Assembly: GCA_026967495.1 (NCBI GenBank)
Contig: CP114060.1
Span: 806,001 to 870,000 of the forward strand
From: Rouxiella badensis
GTDB lineage: Bacteria > Pseudomonadota > Gammaproteobacteria > Enterobacterales > Enterobacteriaceae
Direction: 5' to 3'
Length of the DNA stretch: 64,000 nucleotides
Shown: one piece after another, positions 23,508 through 33,725 of the stretch
Layout: every line of letters begins with the position of its first letter
Position numbering within the stretch: the first letter of the stretch is position 1
Program-made: the position numbers and the translations under genes
The notes under the pieces: model-generated
The model's input: the letters and a program-made list of their open reading frames with translations, nothing else
Told to the model about the DNA's origin: nothing
Databases searched by the model: none

Positions 23508-24437
23508 CTAGGACTCCTGATGCGCGAGGAAATCATCAATTTCATGACGCCATGGAACGGAAGACTGCGCGCCAGCACGTGTAACGGCAATAGCCGCGGC
23601 GGCATGAGCAAAGCGCACGGACTGGTCCATCGGTGTGCCCTCGAGTAATGCCGTCACTAATGCACCATTAAAGGTATCACCGGCGGCGATGGTGTCGACC
23701 GCTTTCACCTTGAATCCAGGCACATTCTTGCCTTGACCCTGTTGGCTCAGCCAGACGCCTTTGCTGCCGAGCGTAATGATAACGGTCGCAATACCCTTGT
23801 CGTGCAGAACCTGTGCGGCGCGTGCGGCGTCCTCGCTGCTACTGACCTTCACACCGGTCAGCTTTTCCGCCTCGGTTTCGTTAGGCGTAATCATATCCAC
23901 CAGCGAAAGCAGCTCATCGGGCAACTCACAGGCCGGCGCGGGATTGAGGATAACCTGAGTTTGATGGTCTTTAGCAATGCGGGCGGCAGCGATCACCGAT
24001 TCAAGCGGTGATTCGAGCTGCATTAAGAGAGCCGAAGCCTCAATTATCTGCTGCTTATAACGTTCGAGATATTCAGGCGTCAACGCCTTGTTGGCTCCCG
24101 CATCGATGCCAATCACATTTTCCGCCTCTTCATTGACGAAGATAAGCGCCACGCCCGTGGTGGTATCGGCGATAGCCTCAATCGGACGCGTATCGATCTG
24201 GTCGCTGGCTAACTGTTTACGCACGCGTTCGCCAATATCGTCACTTCCCACACAGGCAATAAATGAAACATCGGCTCCGCTTCTTCCCGCTGCAACGGCC
24301 TGATTTGCCCCCTTGCCGCCGAAGGCCACGTTATAGTGCGACCCCATCACGGTTTCGCCCGGCTGCGGGAATTGCCTGATATTCAGGACGTGGTCAGCGT
24401 TGATGCTGCCCAGTACCACCAGTTTACCTTTATCCAT
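23508..24437 (-). CDS. rbsK: RbsK, ribokinase
   Basis: PfkB-family kinase that phosphorylates ribose to ribose 5-phosphate. The 309-residue protein has the ribokinase signatures GGKGANQAVAAGRSGADV and DTIAAGDTFNGAL, with the catalytic Asp in the latter, and NPAPACELPDELL. The start is ATG at 24437 (MDKGKLVVLGSIN), preceded by AGGAA; longer upstream extensions overlap the rbsB-rbsK spacer and are not conserved. The stop codon directly adjoins the rbsR start. Confidence 0.95.
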   Translation of the reverse strand: MDKGKLVVLGSINADHVLNIRQFPQPGETVMGSHYNVAFGGKGANQAVAAGRSGADVSFIACVGSDDIGERVRKQLASDQIDTRPIEAIADTTTGVALIFVNEEAENVIGIDAGANKALTPEYLERYKQQIIEASALLMQLESPLESVIAAARIAKDHQTQVILNPAPACELPDELLSLVDMITPNETEAEKLTGVKVSSSEDAARAAQVLHDKGIATVIITLGSKGVWLSQQGQGKNVPGFKVKAVDTIAAGDTFNGALVTALLEGTPMDQSVRFAHAAAAIAVTRAGAQSSVPWRHEIDDFLAHQES

Positions 24438-24489
24438 TGCATTTATTCCTGAGTCTGTTGCGCCACCCGTCGCGGTGGCGCCGTGTCCA

Positions 24490-25385
24490 TTAAGGTTGTG
24501 CGACCAGATTGAGAGCAACCGGGTTAATGGCTGGAACGGTCTGACCTTTCAGCACCTTGTCCGCCGTCTCTACGCCGATAATACCAATTTGATCAGGACG
24601 TTGAGCGACTGTAGCACCCAGCTTGCCGCCTTTCACCGCTTTGATACCGTCTTCAGTGCCGTCAAAGCCCACCACCAGCACGCCGGTTTTGCCTGCGGTC
24701 TGCAACGCACGCAGCGCGCCCAGCGCCATTTCGTCATTTTGGGCAAACACGGCCTGAACGTCTGGGTGTGCGGTCAGCAGGTTCTGCATCACGTTAAGAC
24801 CTTTGGTGCGGTCGAAGTCAGCCGGCTGGCTCGCCAGTACGTTGAAGTGATGGGCATCAACGGCCTCTTTGAAGCCGGCGCCGCGCTCACGGGCCACCGA
24901 GGTACCCGCTATTCCTTCCAGTTCGATAACTTTGGCGTTATCACTCAATTTTTGGCGATATAGTCACCGGCCATTTTACCACCGACCTTGTTGTCCGAGG
25001 CAACGTGGCTGACCACCTGTCCCTTGCTCGCCTGACGGTCCAGCGTAATAACCGGGATTTTCGCCTGATTGGCCATTGCGACGGCGTTGCCCACCGCGTC
25101 GGAGTCGGTCGGGTTAATTAACAATACCTTGGTGCCACGCACCATCAGGTCCTGAACGTTGGCCAGCTCTTTGGCCGGGTTATTCTGTGAATCCAGCACC
25201 ACCAGGTTGTAACCCAGCTTGTCGGCTTCCTGCTGAGCACCTTGTTTCATCGAAACGAAGAACGGATTATTCAGCGTGGAAACCACCAGTGCGATAGTGT
25301 CTTTCGCCAGCACGTTGGCACTGAATGACGCGGTAAGCGCGGCGGCAGAAACCCATAATGCAACTTTCTTCATAGACATTGTCAT
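24490..25385 (-). CDS. rbsB: RbsB, periplasmic ribose-binding protein (frameshifted)
   Basis: Periplasmic binding protein that delivers ribose to RbsAC and, in E. coli, to the Trg chemoreceptor. A signal peptide (ending ANVLAKD) is followed by TIALVVSTLNNPFFVS, LDSQNNPAKELANVQDL, and QAVFAQNDEMALGAL. The frame breaks in an A5 run at about 24949-24953: adding one A gives YIAKKLSDNAKVIEL. Without the correction the protein would stop after about 146 residues. Since all other rbs genes retain family sequence, I read it as a sequencing error. Confidence 0.93.
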
Positions 25386-25408
25386 TGTATTTATTCCTGT
25401 AGGGGAGG

Positions 25409-26385
25409 TTATTTATTGCTTTTGTTATCGACCAGAACGGCGAGCAGTATCACGACCGCCTTCACAATCATCTGGTAATAGGAAGAAACGCCCAGCAGAT
25501 TCAGACCGTTATTCAGGAAACCGAGGATCAGCGCACCAATAAGCGTGCCGATGATGCGTCCCTTGCCGCCTGAAAGGCTGGTTCCGCCCAGCACGACGGC
25601 GGCAATAGCGTCTAACTCATAGCCGGTACCGGCAGTTGGCTGGGCCGATGACAGACGTGCAACCTCAATAATTCCCGCCAGCGCCGCCAACAGTCCGCAC
25701 AGCGAGTAAACGATGATTTTGACCTTATCAACGCTGATGCCCGAAAGGCGCGTTGCCGCTTCGTTGCCGCCCAGCGCATAGATATAACGGCCCAGACGGG
25801 TGTGATGCAGCATGTACCAGGCGGCAATAAACACGATAGCCATGATCCAGACTGGCGTCGGTACGCCGAGCGGGCGGCCAATCCCGAACCAGCCGAAGGC
25901 GTCAGCGACGTCGTTAAATCCGGTACTGATCGGGCTGCCGTCGGTATAGACCATCGTCACGCCGCGCAGCAGCAGCATCATGACCAGTGTGGCAATAAAC
26001 GCCTGTACTTTACCTTTCGCCACAATCGCCCCGGTAATACCGCCCACCGCTGCGCCAAGCGCCAGTGAGGCCACGACGGCCAGCAACGCGCTGGACTCGT
26101 GCCCAACCACGGAAGCGGCAACCGCACCGGTCAACGCCAGCAGAGAACCGACCGACAGGTCGATACCCGCCGTCAGGATAACCAGCGTCATCCCGACCGC
26201 CATAATGGCGTTCACCGAGGTTTGCTGCAGGATATTGAACAGGTTATTCAGGGTGAAGAAGTTCGAGAACTCATCGAAGACACCACCGCAATCAGCACCA
26301 GCAGCGCAATGAGCGACTTCTGCTCTAATAACCACTCTTTACTGATCCAGCGTTTTTTATTGGCCGGTAAAATTTGAGAACTCAT
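25409..26385 (-). CDS. rbsC: RbsC, ribose ABC transporter permease (frameshifted)
   Basis: Multi-pass inner-membrane permease. The true start is the ATG at 26385 (MSSQILPANKKRWISK), followed by the first membrane helix LIALLVLIAVVSS. A frame break at about 26268-26276 separates this from SNFFTLNNLFNILQQTSVNA. The best fit to the E. coli length is a duplicated TC (AGTTCTCGAAC instead of AGTTCGAAC), so this one is a two-base event. The rest is intact (AVGMTLVILTAGIDLSVGS; GRYIYALGGNEAATRLSGI). Seven bases separate rbsA and rbsC. Confidence 0.9.
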
Positions 26386-26391
26386 CGTTGT

Positions 26392-27895
26392 TTACTCCTG
26401 CTTTACGCCGTATTGCTTGCCAACGGCGGCAGCCATCAGTGCTTCTTGCGTCGCCTGTTCAATGGGGAATTCAGCGCTTAGCTGTCCTTCGTGCATCACC
26501 AGAATGCGGTCACTCATTCCAATAACTTCCGGCATCTCGGAAGAGACCAGAATGATGCTCAGACCTTCGCGCTTGAACTGATTAATTAACTGGTAAATCT
26601 CTTTCTTGGCCCCGACGTCGACGCCGCGCGTCGGCTCATCGAGGATCAATACTTTCGGACGCGTCATCAGCCCACGGGCAATGGCGACTTTCTGTTGATT
26701 ACCGCCGGAGAGCAGGCCGATCGGCTGCATCATCGACGGTGTCTTGATATTGAACAGGCGGATAAAGTCGCCCACCGTCTGCTGCTCTTCGCCGTGTTTG
26801 AGGCCGCCGCCCAAACGGCTGAAATAGCGCAGCGCGGTCAACGACATGTTTTCCTTCACCGACATGCCGAGCACCAGGCCGTCGCGCTTACGGTCCTCTG
26901 AGATATAAACGATGCCGTTGGCCAGACCGTCCTGCGGCGTGCGCGGATTGATCTCTTTGCCATCGAGAGTGATAGTACCGGCGGTTTTCTTGCACGCACC
27001 GTAGAGGATCTTCATCAGTTCGGTGCGTCCAGCGCCCATCAGCCCGGAAACGCCCAGGATCTCACCGGCATACAGATTGAAGCTGGCATGCTTCACCCCC
27101 GGTCCAGAAACCTGGTTCACCGAGAGACGCAGCGCACCGCTGTCGTGATTAATGCGGGGATATTGCTCATCGAGGCGACGACCAACCATCATCTCGATCA
27201 GCGTGTCTTCCTGTAGCTCGCTAACGGGGCGCTCAGCGATAAACTGCCCGTCGCGAAATACCGTTACGTCGTCGCAAATCTCGAAGATCTCTTTCAGGCG
27301 ATGCGAGATATATACCACGCCGCAGCCGGCGGCCTTCAGTTCGCGGATCACGCTAAATAAGGAGGCCGTTTCGGTATCGGTCAGCGCATCGGTCGGTTCG
27401 TCCATGATGATGACGCGCGATTCGAAGCTCAGCACCTTGGCGATTTCGACCATCTGCTGGTCACCAATGGAAAGGTCACCCACCAGGCGCTGACTGCTGT
27501 AACGCAAATTAAGGCGCGCCAACAGTTTGTCGGCTTCGGCGATGGTTTTTTCCACTGAATGCGGCCTATCCCGTTGACGAACTCACGCCCCAGGAAAATA
27601 TTCTCGGCGATGGTCAACTGCGGGATCAGGTTTAGCTCCTGATGGATAATGCCGATCCCGGCTTCCTGCGAATCTTTCGGGCCGCTGAAGCTGGCTTCCT
27701 TACCCAAAATTGCAGCTGACCGGCGTCTTTTTGATAGATGCCGGTCAGCACTTTCATCATCGTGGACTTGCCTGCACCGTTTTCACCGACCAGCGCCATG
27801 ACTTTTCCCGGATACACGCTGAGCGCAGCGCCAGACAGCGCTTTTACGCCGGGAAAGGCTTTATCAATCCCTGAGAGTTGCAGCAAAGGTTGCAT
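26392..27895 (-). CDS. rbsA: RbsA, ribose ABC transporter ATPase (two frameshifts)
   Basis: Tandem-ATPase energiser of ribose import, about 500 residues. The first nucleotide domain shows Walker A ALVGENGAGKSTMMKV, signature LSIGDQQMVEIAK and Walker B VIIMDEPTDAL; the second has LMGAGRTELMK, LLSGGNQQKVAIARGL and LILDEPTRGVD. Frame breaks are at T4 27706-27709 (one T short; LQFLGKEASF restored) and A6 27550-27555 (one A short; QWKKTIAEADKLL restored). Both are homopolymer undercalls. Confidence 0.93.
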
Positions 27896-27902
27896 AGAGA
27901 CC

Positions 27903-28322
27903 TCAGAAGGTGACGCCAGCGAACAGGATGATGTTGGCGTATGGCGAACATTCCCCGCTGCGGATCACTGCACGAGTGGTTTGAGTCTGTTGTTTGAAAG
28001 CCTGATGGCTGACATATTCCAGCGTAATGGTGTTTCCCTGCTGTTGCTCAAGCTGTTTCAACTGACCGATCAGCGTTTCATGCAGCGCAGGGTTCTGCCG
28101 CTTAATCTCTTCGGCAAGCACGGCACGCTCTACCTGCATTTCGTCGGTAACCACCGAGAACACCTGCAAAAAACTCGGTACACCCTGAGTCAACGCAAGG
28201 TCGATGCGCCGGGAGGTAGCGGGAATAGGTAAACCGGCATCGGCAATCGTCAGGCTGTCGGTATGACCCAGACTGGCAATAACCTGTGAAACTTCGGCGT
28301 TCAACAACTTGGCTTTTTTCAT
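27903..28322 (-). CDS. rbsD: RbsD, D-ribose pyranase
   Basis: Interconverts beta-pyran and beta-furan forms of ribose so that ribokinase can use it. The 139-residue protein begins MKKAKLLNAEVSQVIASLGH (catalytic His20) and has IADAGLPIP. I place the start at 28322 with GGAG upstream; a longer frame through the promoter region is not real. First gene of the operon, with an RbsR operator just upstream of its ribosome site. Confidence 0.95.
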   Translation of the reverse strand: MKKAKLLNAEVSQVIASLGHTDSLTIADAGLPIPATSRRIDLALTQGVPSFLQVFSVVTDEMQVERAVLAEEIKRQNPALHETLIGQLKQLEQQQGNTITLEYVSHQAFKQQTQTTRAVIRSGECSPYANIILFAGVTF

Positions 28323-28335
28323 TATCAGCTCCGAC

Positions 28336-28351
28336 AGCGAAACGTTTCGCT
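28336..28351. promoter_or_regulatory. RbsR operator O1
   Basis: Perfect 16-bp palindrome AGCGAAACGTTTCGCT, the same core as the E. coli rbs operator. It lies at the predicted transcription start and 14 bases before rbsD, where bound RbsR would block initiation. Confidence 0.9.
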
Positions 28352-28359
28352 CGCGGTTG

Positions 28360-28387
28360 ATTCTAGAAAATTCGTACGCGCTGGCAA
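28360..28387 (-). promoter_or_regulatory. rbs operon promoter
   Basis: Minus strand TTGCCA (28382-28387), 16-base spacer, TAGAAT (28360-28365). The predicted start falls in operator O1. A weak TGTGA half-site near 28405 may reflect CRP control, but I cannot confirm it. Confidence 0.65.
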
Positions 28388-28415
28388 TGAGCAGAAGGTG
28401 AATTTGTGATCGCCG

Positions 28416-28429
28416 TCGAAACGTTTCGA
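28416..28429. promoter_or_regulatory. Second RbsR operator O2
   Basis: Perfect palindrome TCGAAACGTTTCGA sharing the CGAAACGTTTCG core with O1. Its centre is about 79 bases upstream of O1's centre. Two operators on either side of the promoter could support looping by RbsR. Confidence 0.75.
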
Positions 28430-28495
28430 TGGCAGGTAAACAGCGGTTTAACTTAAGTGGAATAAAACAGATGGGCGAGCGTAACGCGGAGGAAA

Positions 28496-28534
28496 ACAAA
28501 AACGCCGCAGGTTTGTGGACTGCGGCGTTTTCTC
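28496..28534 (-). terminator. Intrinsic terminator of kup
   Basis: AACGCCGCAG / CTGCGGCGTT hairpin (10 bp), followed on the minus strand by TTTTTGTTTT, about 50 bases past the kup stop. Confidence 0.85.
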
Positions 28535-28583
28535 TTTATTTGATGATGAAACCCTATATCTCGACCTGAGTTCCGAGTCTCAA

Positions 28584-30422
28584 TCACGCGGTTAGGGGGA
28601 TTTCGAACTGGTCCGGTGCACGCAGGGCGTTACGGCTCAGGGCGATAAACAGTTTGCCGCGGAAGTAGAGATACCAGGGACGCTTGGTCAGAATCAGCGA
28701 CTCATGCGACATGAAAAACGAGGTTTCCATCATGCGGCACGACAGGCCTTCGAGGCCACAGCGGTGGAACACTTCTTCAACGTTCGGGGTCTCTTTGAAG
28801 CCGTAGCTTGCCACCACGCGCCAGAAGGTCGGCGACATCTGCTCGATGGTCACGCGGCGAACGTTATGCACATAGGGCGCATCTTCAGTGCGCAGCGTCA
28901 GCAACACCACGCGCTCGTGCAACACTTTGTTATGCTTGAGGTTGTGCAACAGCGCAAAAGGAATGACGTTTATAGCGCGAGACATATAAACCGCAGTCCC
29001 CGGCACACGTACCGGCGGCGATTTCTCGAGTGAGGCTATCATCGCCTCGAGAGAGTTACCGTGCTCATGCATGCGGCGCATAAGGCGGAAACGCTCGCTC
29101 TTCCAGGTGGTCATCACCACAAACATCATCAGCGCCAGCACCAGCGGCAGCCAACCACCGGAGAGGATCTTGGTAGCGTTGGCGGCGAACAGCGGCACGT
29201 CGATAAACAGAAGCACCACGGCCAGCACGGCCACGATGAAGCCTTTCCAATGCCAGTTTTTGTACGCCACGGTGCACGACAAGATAGTGGTCAGTACCAT
29301 GGTTCCAGTTACCGCGATACCGTAGGCCGCGGCCAGATTACTCGAATGTTCGAAGCCGAGGATAACCACCACCACAGCGAAATAGAGCATCCAGTTGATG
29401 ACCGGCACGTAAATCTGACCGGCTTCCATTTCGGAGGTGTGGATGATGCGCATCGGCGGCAGATAACCCAGGCGAACCGCCTGACGCGTCAGTGAGAACA
29501 CGCCTGAGATAACGGCCTGCGAAGCGATGATGGTAGCCAAGGTCGCCAGGATAAGCATCGGCAGCAGCGCCCAGTCTGGCGCCAAAAGGAAGAACGGGTT
29601 TTTAATCGCTTCGGGATTCTTGAGCAATAGCGCGCCCTGACCGAAGTAATTCAATACCAGCGAAGGCAGAACGACGCTAAACCACGCCAGGCGAATCGGC
29701 ATTTTTCCGAAGTGGCCCATATCGGCATACAGCGCTTCAACCCCGGTAATCGACAGTACCACCGCTCCCAGTGCCAGGAAGGCGAAAGACTTATGGTCCA
29801 GGAAGAAGTTGAACGCCCACACAGGATTGATGGCGCGCAGGACTTCAGGGTTATGAATGATGCTGTTAAGGCCGAGTACGGCCAGCACCATGAACCACAG
29901 CAGCATAACGGGCGCAAAAAGCTTGCCCACCAGCCCGGTACCGTGTTTTTGAATACAGAACAGCAGGGTCAGAACGGCGATAGACAGGGGAACGATATAG
30001 GCATCAAGATTGGGCGCGGCAATTTCGAGACCTTCCATCGCGGAAAGCACCGACATCGCAGGGGTAATCACCACCTCGCCGTAGAAGAAACTGCCGCCTA
30101 TCAGGCCTAGAATAACCAGTATCGCCGTGGCTCTTGCCGAGGTATTTCTACCGGCCAAAGACATCAGGGTAAGGATACCGCCTTCACCGGCGTTGTCTGC
30201 ACGTAAAACGAAAGAGAGATACTTGGCCGATACGACAATGACCAGCAGCCAGAAAATCAGGGAGAGGAAACCATAAACCACGCTGGGTTCGACACTAAAT
30301 CCGTAGTGACCCGAAAAACACTCTCGCAGTGTATAAAGAGGGCTGGTACCTATGTCACCGTAAACCACACCGATAGCGGCCAAGGTTACTGCGGGGAGTG
30401 ACCGTTTATGTTCTGTGCTCAT
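28584..30422 (-). CDS. kup: Kup, low-affinity potassium uptake permease
   Basis: Proton-coupled K+ importer of the KUP/HAK/KT family. The 612-residue protein (E. coli 622) has the family signature GVVYGDIGTSPLYTLRE near its start, GGSFFYGEVVITPAMSVLSA, about 12 hydrophobic segments up to residue 440, and a cytoplasmic C-terminal domain ending DQFEIPLTA. It is intact, in contrast to the heavily broken rbs genes next to it. Confidence 0.96.
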   Translation of the reverse strand: MSTEHKRSLPAVTLAAIGVVYGDIGTSPLYTLRECFSGHYGFSVEPSVVYGFLSLIFWLLVIVVSAKYLSFVLRADNAGEGGILTLMSLAGRNTSARATAILVILGLIGGSFFYGEVVITPAMSVLSAMEGLEIAAPNLDAYIVPLSIAVLTLLFCIQKHGTGLVGKLFAPVMLLWFMVLAVLGLNSIIHNPEVLRAINPVWAFNFFLDHKSFAFLALGAVVLSITGVEALYADMGHFGKMPIRLAWFSVVLPSLVLNYFGQGALLLKNPEAIKNPFFLLAPDWALLPMLILATLATIIASQAVISGVFSLTRQAVRLGYLPPMRIIHTSEMEAGQIYVPVINWMLYFAVVVVILGFEHSSNLAAAYGIAVTGTMVLTTILSCTVAYKNWHWKGFIVAVLAVVLLFIDVPLFAANATKILSGGWLPLVLALMMFVVMTTWKSERFRLMRRMHEHGNSLEAMIASLEKSPPVRVPGTAVYMSRAINVIPFALLHNLKHNKVLHERVVLLTLRTEDAPYVHNVRRVTIEQMSPTFWRVVASYGFKETPNVEEVFHRCGLEGLSCRMMETSFFMSHESLILTKRPWYLYFRGKLFIALSRNALRAPDQFEIPLTA

Positions 30423-30741
30423 AATTGGTTTCTTTTATGCTTTGTCATTTGGCTGACTTGAGTATTTGGCTAAAAATCCGTTGCCCAAAATTCGTAAGCT
30501 ACGTGGGTTGGCAGTTCCTTTAAACCCACCAAAAGGCGCACAGTATGCACGAATAAATAAGATTGCCTACCCTTTAATACAAAGACAAGTGAACAATTCA
30601 TCCGAGACGATCACATTTCAGCAAATAGAAAGATTTTAAGAATCAACAAGCTATATCGCCAAAAAAATCATGGTTTATTATCGGCTTGCAGTCCACTATT
30701 CCATCACTTAAGTCACTATTTGGGGCAGTTCAAAACACATT
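30423..30741. other. kup / ravA divergent intergenic region
   Basis: 319 bases between divergent starts. It should hold both promoters. I see no clear operator, RNA gene or small reading frame. Confidence 0.5.
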
Positions 30742-32250
30742 ATGGCGCAATCACCTCTCTTGGCAGAACGAATCACCCGACTGGCTAATGCGTTAGAAAA
30801 CGGCCTTTACGAGCGGCAGGAAGCTATACGACTTTGCCTGCTGGCTGCGCTGTGTGGTGAAAGCGTATTTTTACTGGGTCCGCCCGGGATAGCAAAAAGC
30901 CTGATAGCTCGCCGCCTGAAATATGCGTTTCGTGACGCTCGCGCATTCGAATACCTGATGACCCGCTTTTCCACCCCTGAAGAGGTGTTCGGCCCGCTTT
31001 CCATCCAAGCATTAAAGGATGAAGGCCGCTACCTGCGCCTCACGCAGGGCTATCTACCCGAAGCAGAAATTGTGTTTCTCGACGAAATCTGGAAAGCCGG
31101 ACCGGCTATCCTCAACACGCTGCTGACCGCCATCAATGAAAGGCGTTTTCGCAACGGCGATATAGAAGAAGCTATCCCGATGCGTTTGCTGATAAGCGCC
31201 TCCAACGAACTGCCTGAAGCGGATGGCGGTCTTGAGGCCTTGTATGACCGCATGCTCATCCGCCTGTGGCTCGACCGCGTTCAGGACAAACAGAACTTCC
31301 GTTCCTTGCTGACCAGCCGCCATTCTGAAAACACGCATCCCGTTGCCGAAGGTCTCAGCATCAGCAACGAAGAGTACCAACAATGGCAGCATGAGATTGA
31401 AAAAGTCAATTTGACTGAACACGGCTTTGAACTGATTTTCCAACTGCGTCAACGGCTCGGTGCACTCGATTCTGCCCCCTACGTTTCGGACCGTCGTTGG
31501 AAGAAAGCCCTGAGATTGCTACAGGCGTGCGCGTTTTTCAGCGGCAGGCAGTCGGTGTCGCCGGTAGACCTTATCTTGCTCAAAGATTGCCTGTGGCATG
31601 ACATGAGTACTTATCATTTGTTACAAACGCAGATAGAACAAAGCATTACCGAACAGGCCTATCAGCAGCAAACCTTAAGTTTGAAAATTCAGCAACTCAA
31701 TCAGCAGTGGAACCAGTATCAACAGCAGCAGAGCACGCGTCAGGCGCTAAAAGTCAGTAAAAAATCAGGTATGTTCAGCCGCAGGCCTCAGTATCAACTT
31801 CCTGAAGCGCTTTCCGCCACCAGCCTGACGCTGTTCCTGCAACAGCCGCTGCATCTGCATGATATTCAGGTGACCCACGTGCTGGTGGAGCGAGACATGA
31901 TTGCTGAATGGCTTAATAAAGGAGGCCAATTAAAAGCCAAGCTCAACGGCATCGGTTTTGCTCAGGCAGTAGACGTAGAGGTTGATGAGAAGCTGCAGCT
32001 GGTGATTTTCGACAGGAGCCGCCAGGCAAGCTTCCTGACGCTGCCGGGCAACGAGCACATCAGCGTACCCCAAGAGATGAAGAATACGCTGTCGGCGATA
32101 GGCGAGATGCTGACTCAACAGCGCCAGCAGTTTAACCAGCATCATCCGTGCCTGTTTGTGCCGCTAGAATGGACGGCAAAAATCGAGGCCAGCCTGATTC
32201 GCGTCAACGAGCAACTGATGCAGCAGCAGCAGTTGTTTAGCAGAGGGTAA
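30742..32250 (+). CDS. ravA: RavA, MoxR-family AAA+ ATPase
   Basis: Hexameric AAA+ ATPase that works with ViaA and, in E. coli, associates with the lysine decarboxylase LdcI and affects respiratory complexes. The 502-residue protein (E. coli 498) has Walker A LLGPPGIAKSLIARRL (about residues 45-60), Walker B IVFLDEIWKAG, sensor 1 LISASNELPEADGG, and after the ATPase core a Gln-rich helical part that leads into the LARA domain. viaA starts two bases after its stop. Confidence 0.95.
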   Translation: MAQSPLLAERITRLANALENGLYERQEAIRLCLLAALCGESVFLLGPPGIAKSLIARRLKYAFRDARAFEYLMTRFSTPEEVFGPLSIQALKDEGRYLRLTQGYLPEAEIVFLDEIWKAGPAILNTLLTAINERRFRNGDIEEAIPMRLLISASNELPEADGGLEALYDRMLIRLWLDRVQDKQNFRSLLTSRHSENTHPVAEGLSISNEEYQQWQHEIEKVNLTEHGFELIFQLRQRLGALDSAPYVSDRRWKKALRLLQACAFFSGRQSVSPVDLILLKDCLWHDMSTYHLLQTQIEQSITEQAYQQQTLSLKIQQLNQQWNQYQQQQSTRQALKVSKKSGMFSRRPQYQLPEALSATSLTLFLQQPLHLHDIQVTHVLVERDMIAEWLNKGGQLKAKLNGIGFAQAVDVEVDEKLQLVIFDRSRQASFLTLPGNEHISVPQEMKNTLSAIGEMLTQQRQQFNQHHPCLFVPLEWTAKIEASLIRVNEQLMQQQQLFSRG

Positions 32251-32252
32251 AT

Positions 32253-33710
32253 ATGTTTACTCTCGAAACGCTGGACGTGATGCTGGCTATCCAGGAAGCC
32301 GAGATAATAGATGAACTGATCATCGCGCTGCTGGCAACGCCTGAGCTGCAGATTTTCTTCGAGAAATTCCCGCGCCTCAAACGAGCGCTGACCAAAGATC
32401 TTCCCGAGTGGCGCTTTCGACTCCAGCAAAGGATCCACGAAACGGAAGTGCCTAACGATCTGGCGAAAGAGTTCTACCTTTATCAGCACTGTCAGCAGAG
32501 CAGCCAGTCCACCTTTCACACCGAGCTGGAAGAGACCGTAAGTCAGCTCGAGCAGCTCAATTCTCCCTTTGCCACCGAGGCGCGTTCGCTCGCAGGCAAC
32601 GTGTCTTCCTCCGATAGCGTCAGCTTTCAAGGGCTGTTTATGCAGCGCTGGCGGCTGAATATCACCTTCCAGACCGTCACGCTGCATCATCACCTTCTGG
32701 AGCAGGAACAGGAACAGCTACAAAACGAACTCGAGCAGCGGCTGGAGCTCAGCGGCGAACTCTCCCCTTTATTAGCAGAAAACGACGCGGCGGCGGGGCG
32801 TCTTTGGGACATGAGTAAAGGAAGGCGCCAGCGCGGCGATTATCAGTCGCTGGTACGCTATGGCACCTTTTTGCAGCAGCAGCCGGAACTGCAACAGCTG
32901 GCCGAACAGCTGGGCCGCAGTCAGACCGCGAAAGCCAATCCCCATGAGGAAACGATCCTCGAGCCACATCGTTTAATGGTGCGCGAACCGGCGACGGTGC
33001 CGGAAGAGGTCAACGGCATTCATCAGAGCGACGACATTCTTCGCCTATTGCCGCCTGAATTGGCCACCCTCGGCATTCCCGAGCTTGAGATAGAGTTCTA
33101 CCGCCGCCTGCTGGAGAAACGGCTGATGACCTATCGGCTGCAGGGCGACGTGTGGCGAGAGAAGGTGGTCATGAAGCCGGTGGTTTATCAACAGGTCGAA
33201 CCCCAGCCGCGTGGGCCGTTTGTGGTCTGCGTCGATACCTCAGGGTCGATGGGTGGATTCAACGAGCAGTGCGCAAAAGCCTTCTGTCTGGCATTGCTGC
33301 GCATAGCGCTGGCCGATAACCGCCGCTGCTACATCATGTTATTCGCCAGCGAAGTTATCCACTATGAGCTGACCTCCTCCAGCGGACTCGATCAGGCGAT
33401 GCGTTTCCTGGGGCAGCATTTCCGCGGCGGCACCGATCTTTCAGCCTGCCTGAGCGCAACGCTAGACAAACTGGCCACGCCGGAGTGGCACGATGCCGAT
33501 GCGGTGATAATCTCTGACTTTATTGCCCAGCGTTTACCGGATGACATTCAGCAGCGGGTCAGGAAACAGCAAACCGACCATCGTCATCGTTTTCATGCGC
33601 TGGCGATGTCACACTATGGTAAACCGGCAATTATGCGTATCTTTGACCATATTTGGCGCTTTGATACTGGAATGAAAAGCCGTGTACAACGACGATGGAA
33701 GCGTCCTTAA
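32253..33710 (+). CDS. viaA: ViaA, VWA-domain partner of RavA
   Basis: 485-residue protein whose C-terminal von Willebrand A domain holds the MIDAS motif VCVDTSGSMGG (about residue 326) and GGTDLSACLSA. The N-terminal helical part is rich in Gln and Glu. ViaA stimulates RavA. It follows ravA by two bases. Its ending MKSRVQRRWKRP matches the family, so the gene is complete. Next on the same strand is asnC, 15 bases on, with no asnA in between. Confidence 0.94.
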   Translation: MFTLETLDVMLAIQEAEIIDELIIALLATPELQIFFEKFPRLKRALTKDLPEWRFRLQQRIHETEVPNDLAKEFYLYQHCQQSSQSTFHTELEETVSQLEQLNSPFATEARSLAGNVSSSDSVSFQGLFMQRWRLNITFQTVTLHHHLLEQEQEQLQNELEQRLELSGELSPLLAENDAAAGRLWDMSKGRRQRGDYQSLVRYGTFLQQQPELQQLAEQLGRSQTAKANPHEETILEPHRLMVREPATVPEEVNGIHQSDDILRLLPPELATLGIPELEIEFYRRLLEKRLMTYRLQGDVWREKVVMKPVVYQQVEPQPRGPFVVCVDTSGSMGGFNEQCAKAFCLALLRIALADNRRCYIMLFASEVIHYELTSSSGLDQAMRFLGQHFRGGTDLSACLSATLDKLATPEWHDADAVIISDFIAQRLPDDIQQRVRKQQTDHRHRFHALAMSHYGKPAIMRIFDHIWRFDTGMKSRVQRRWKRP

Positions 33711-33725
33711 TTGAGAAACTAATCG

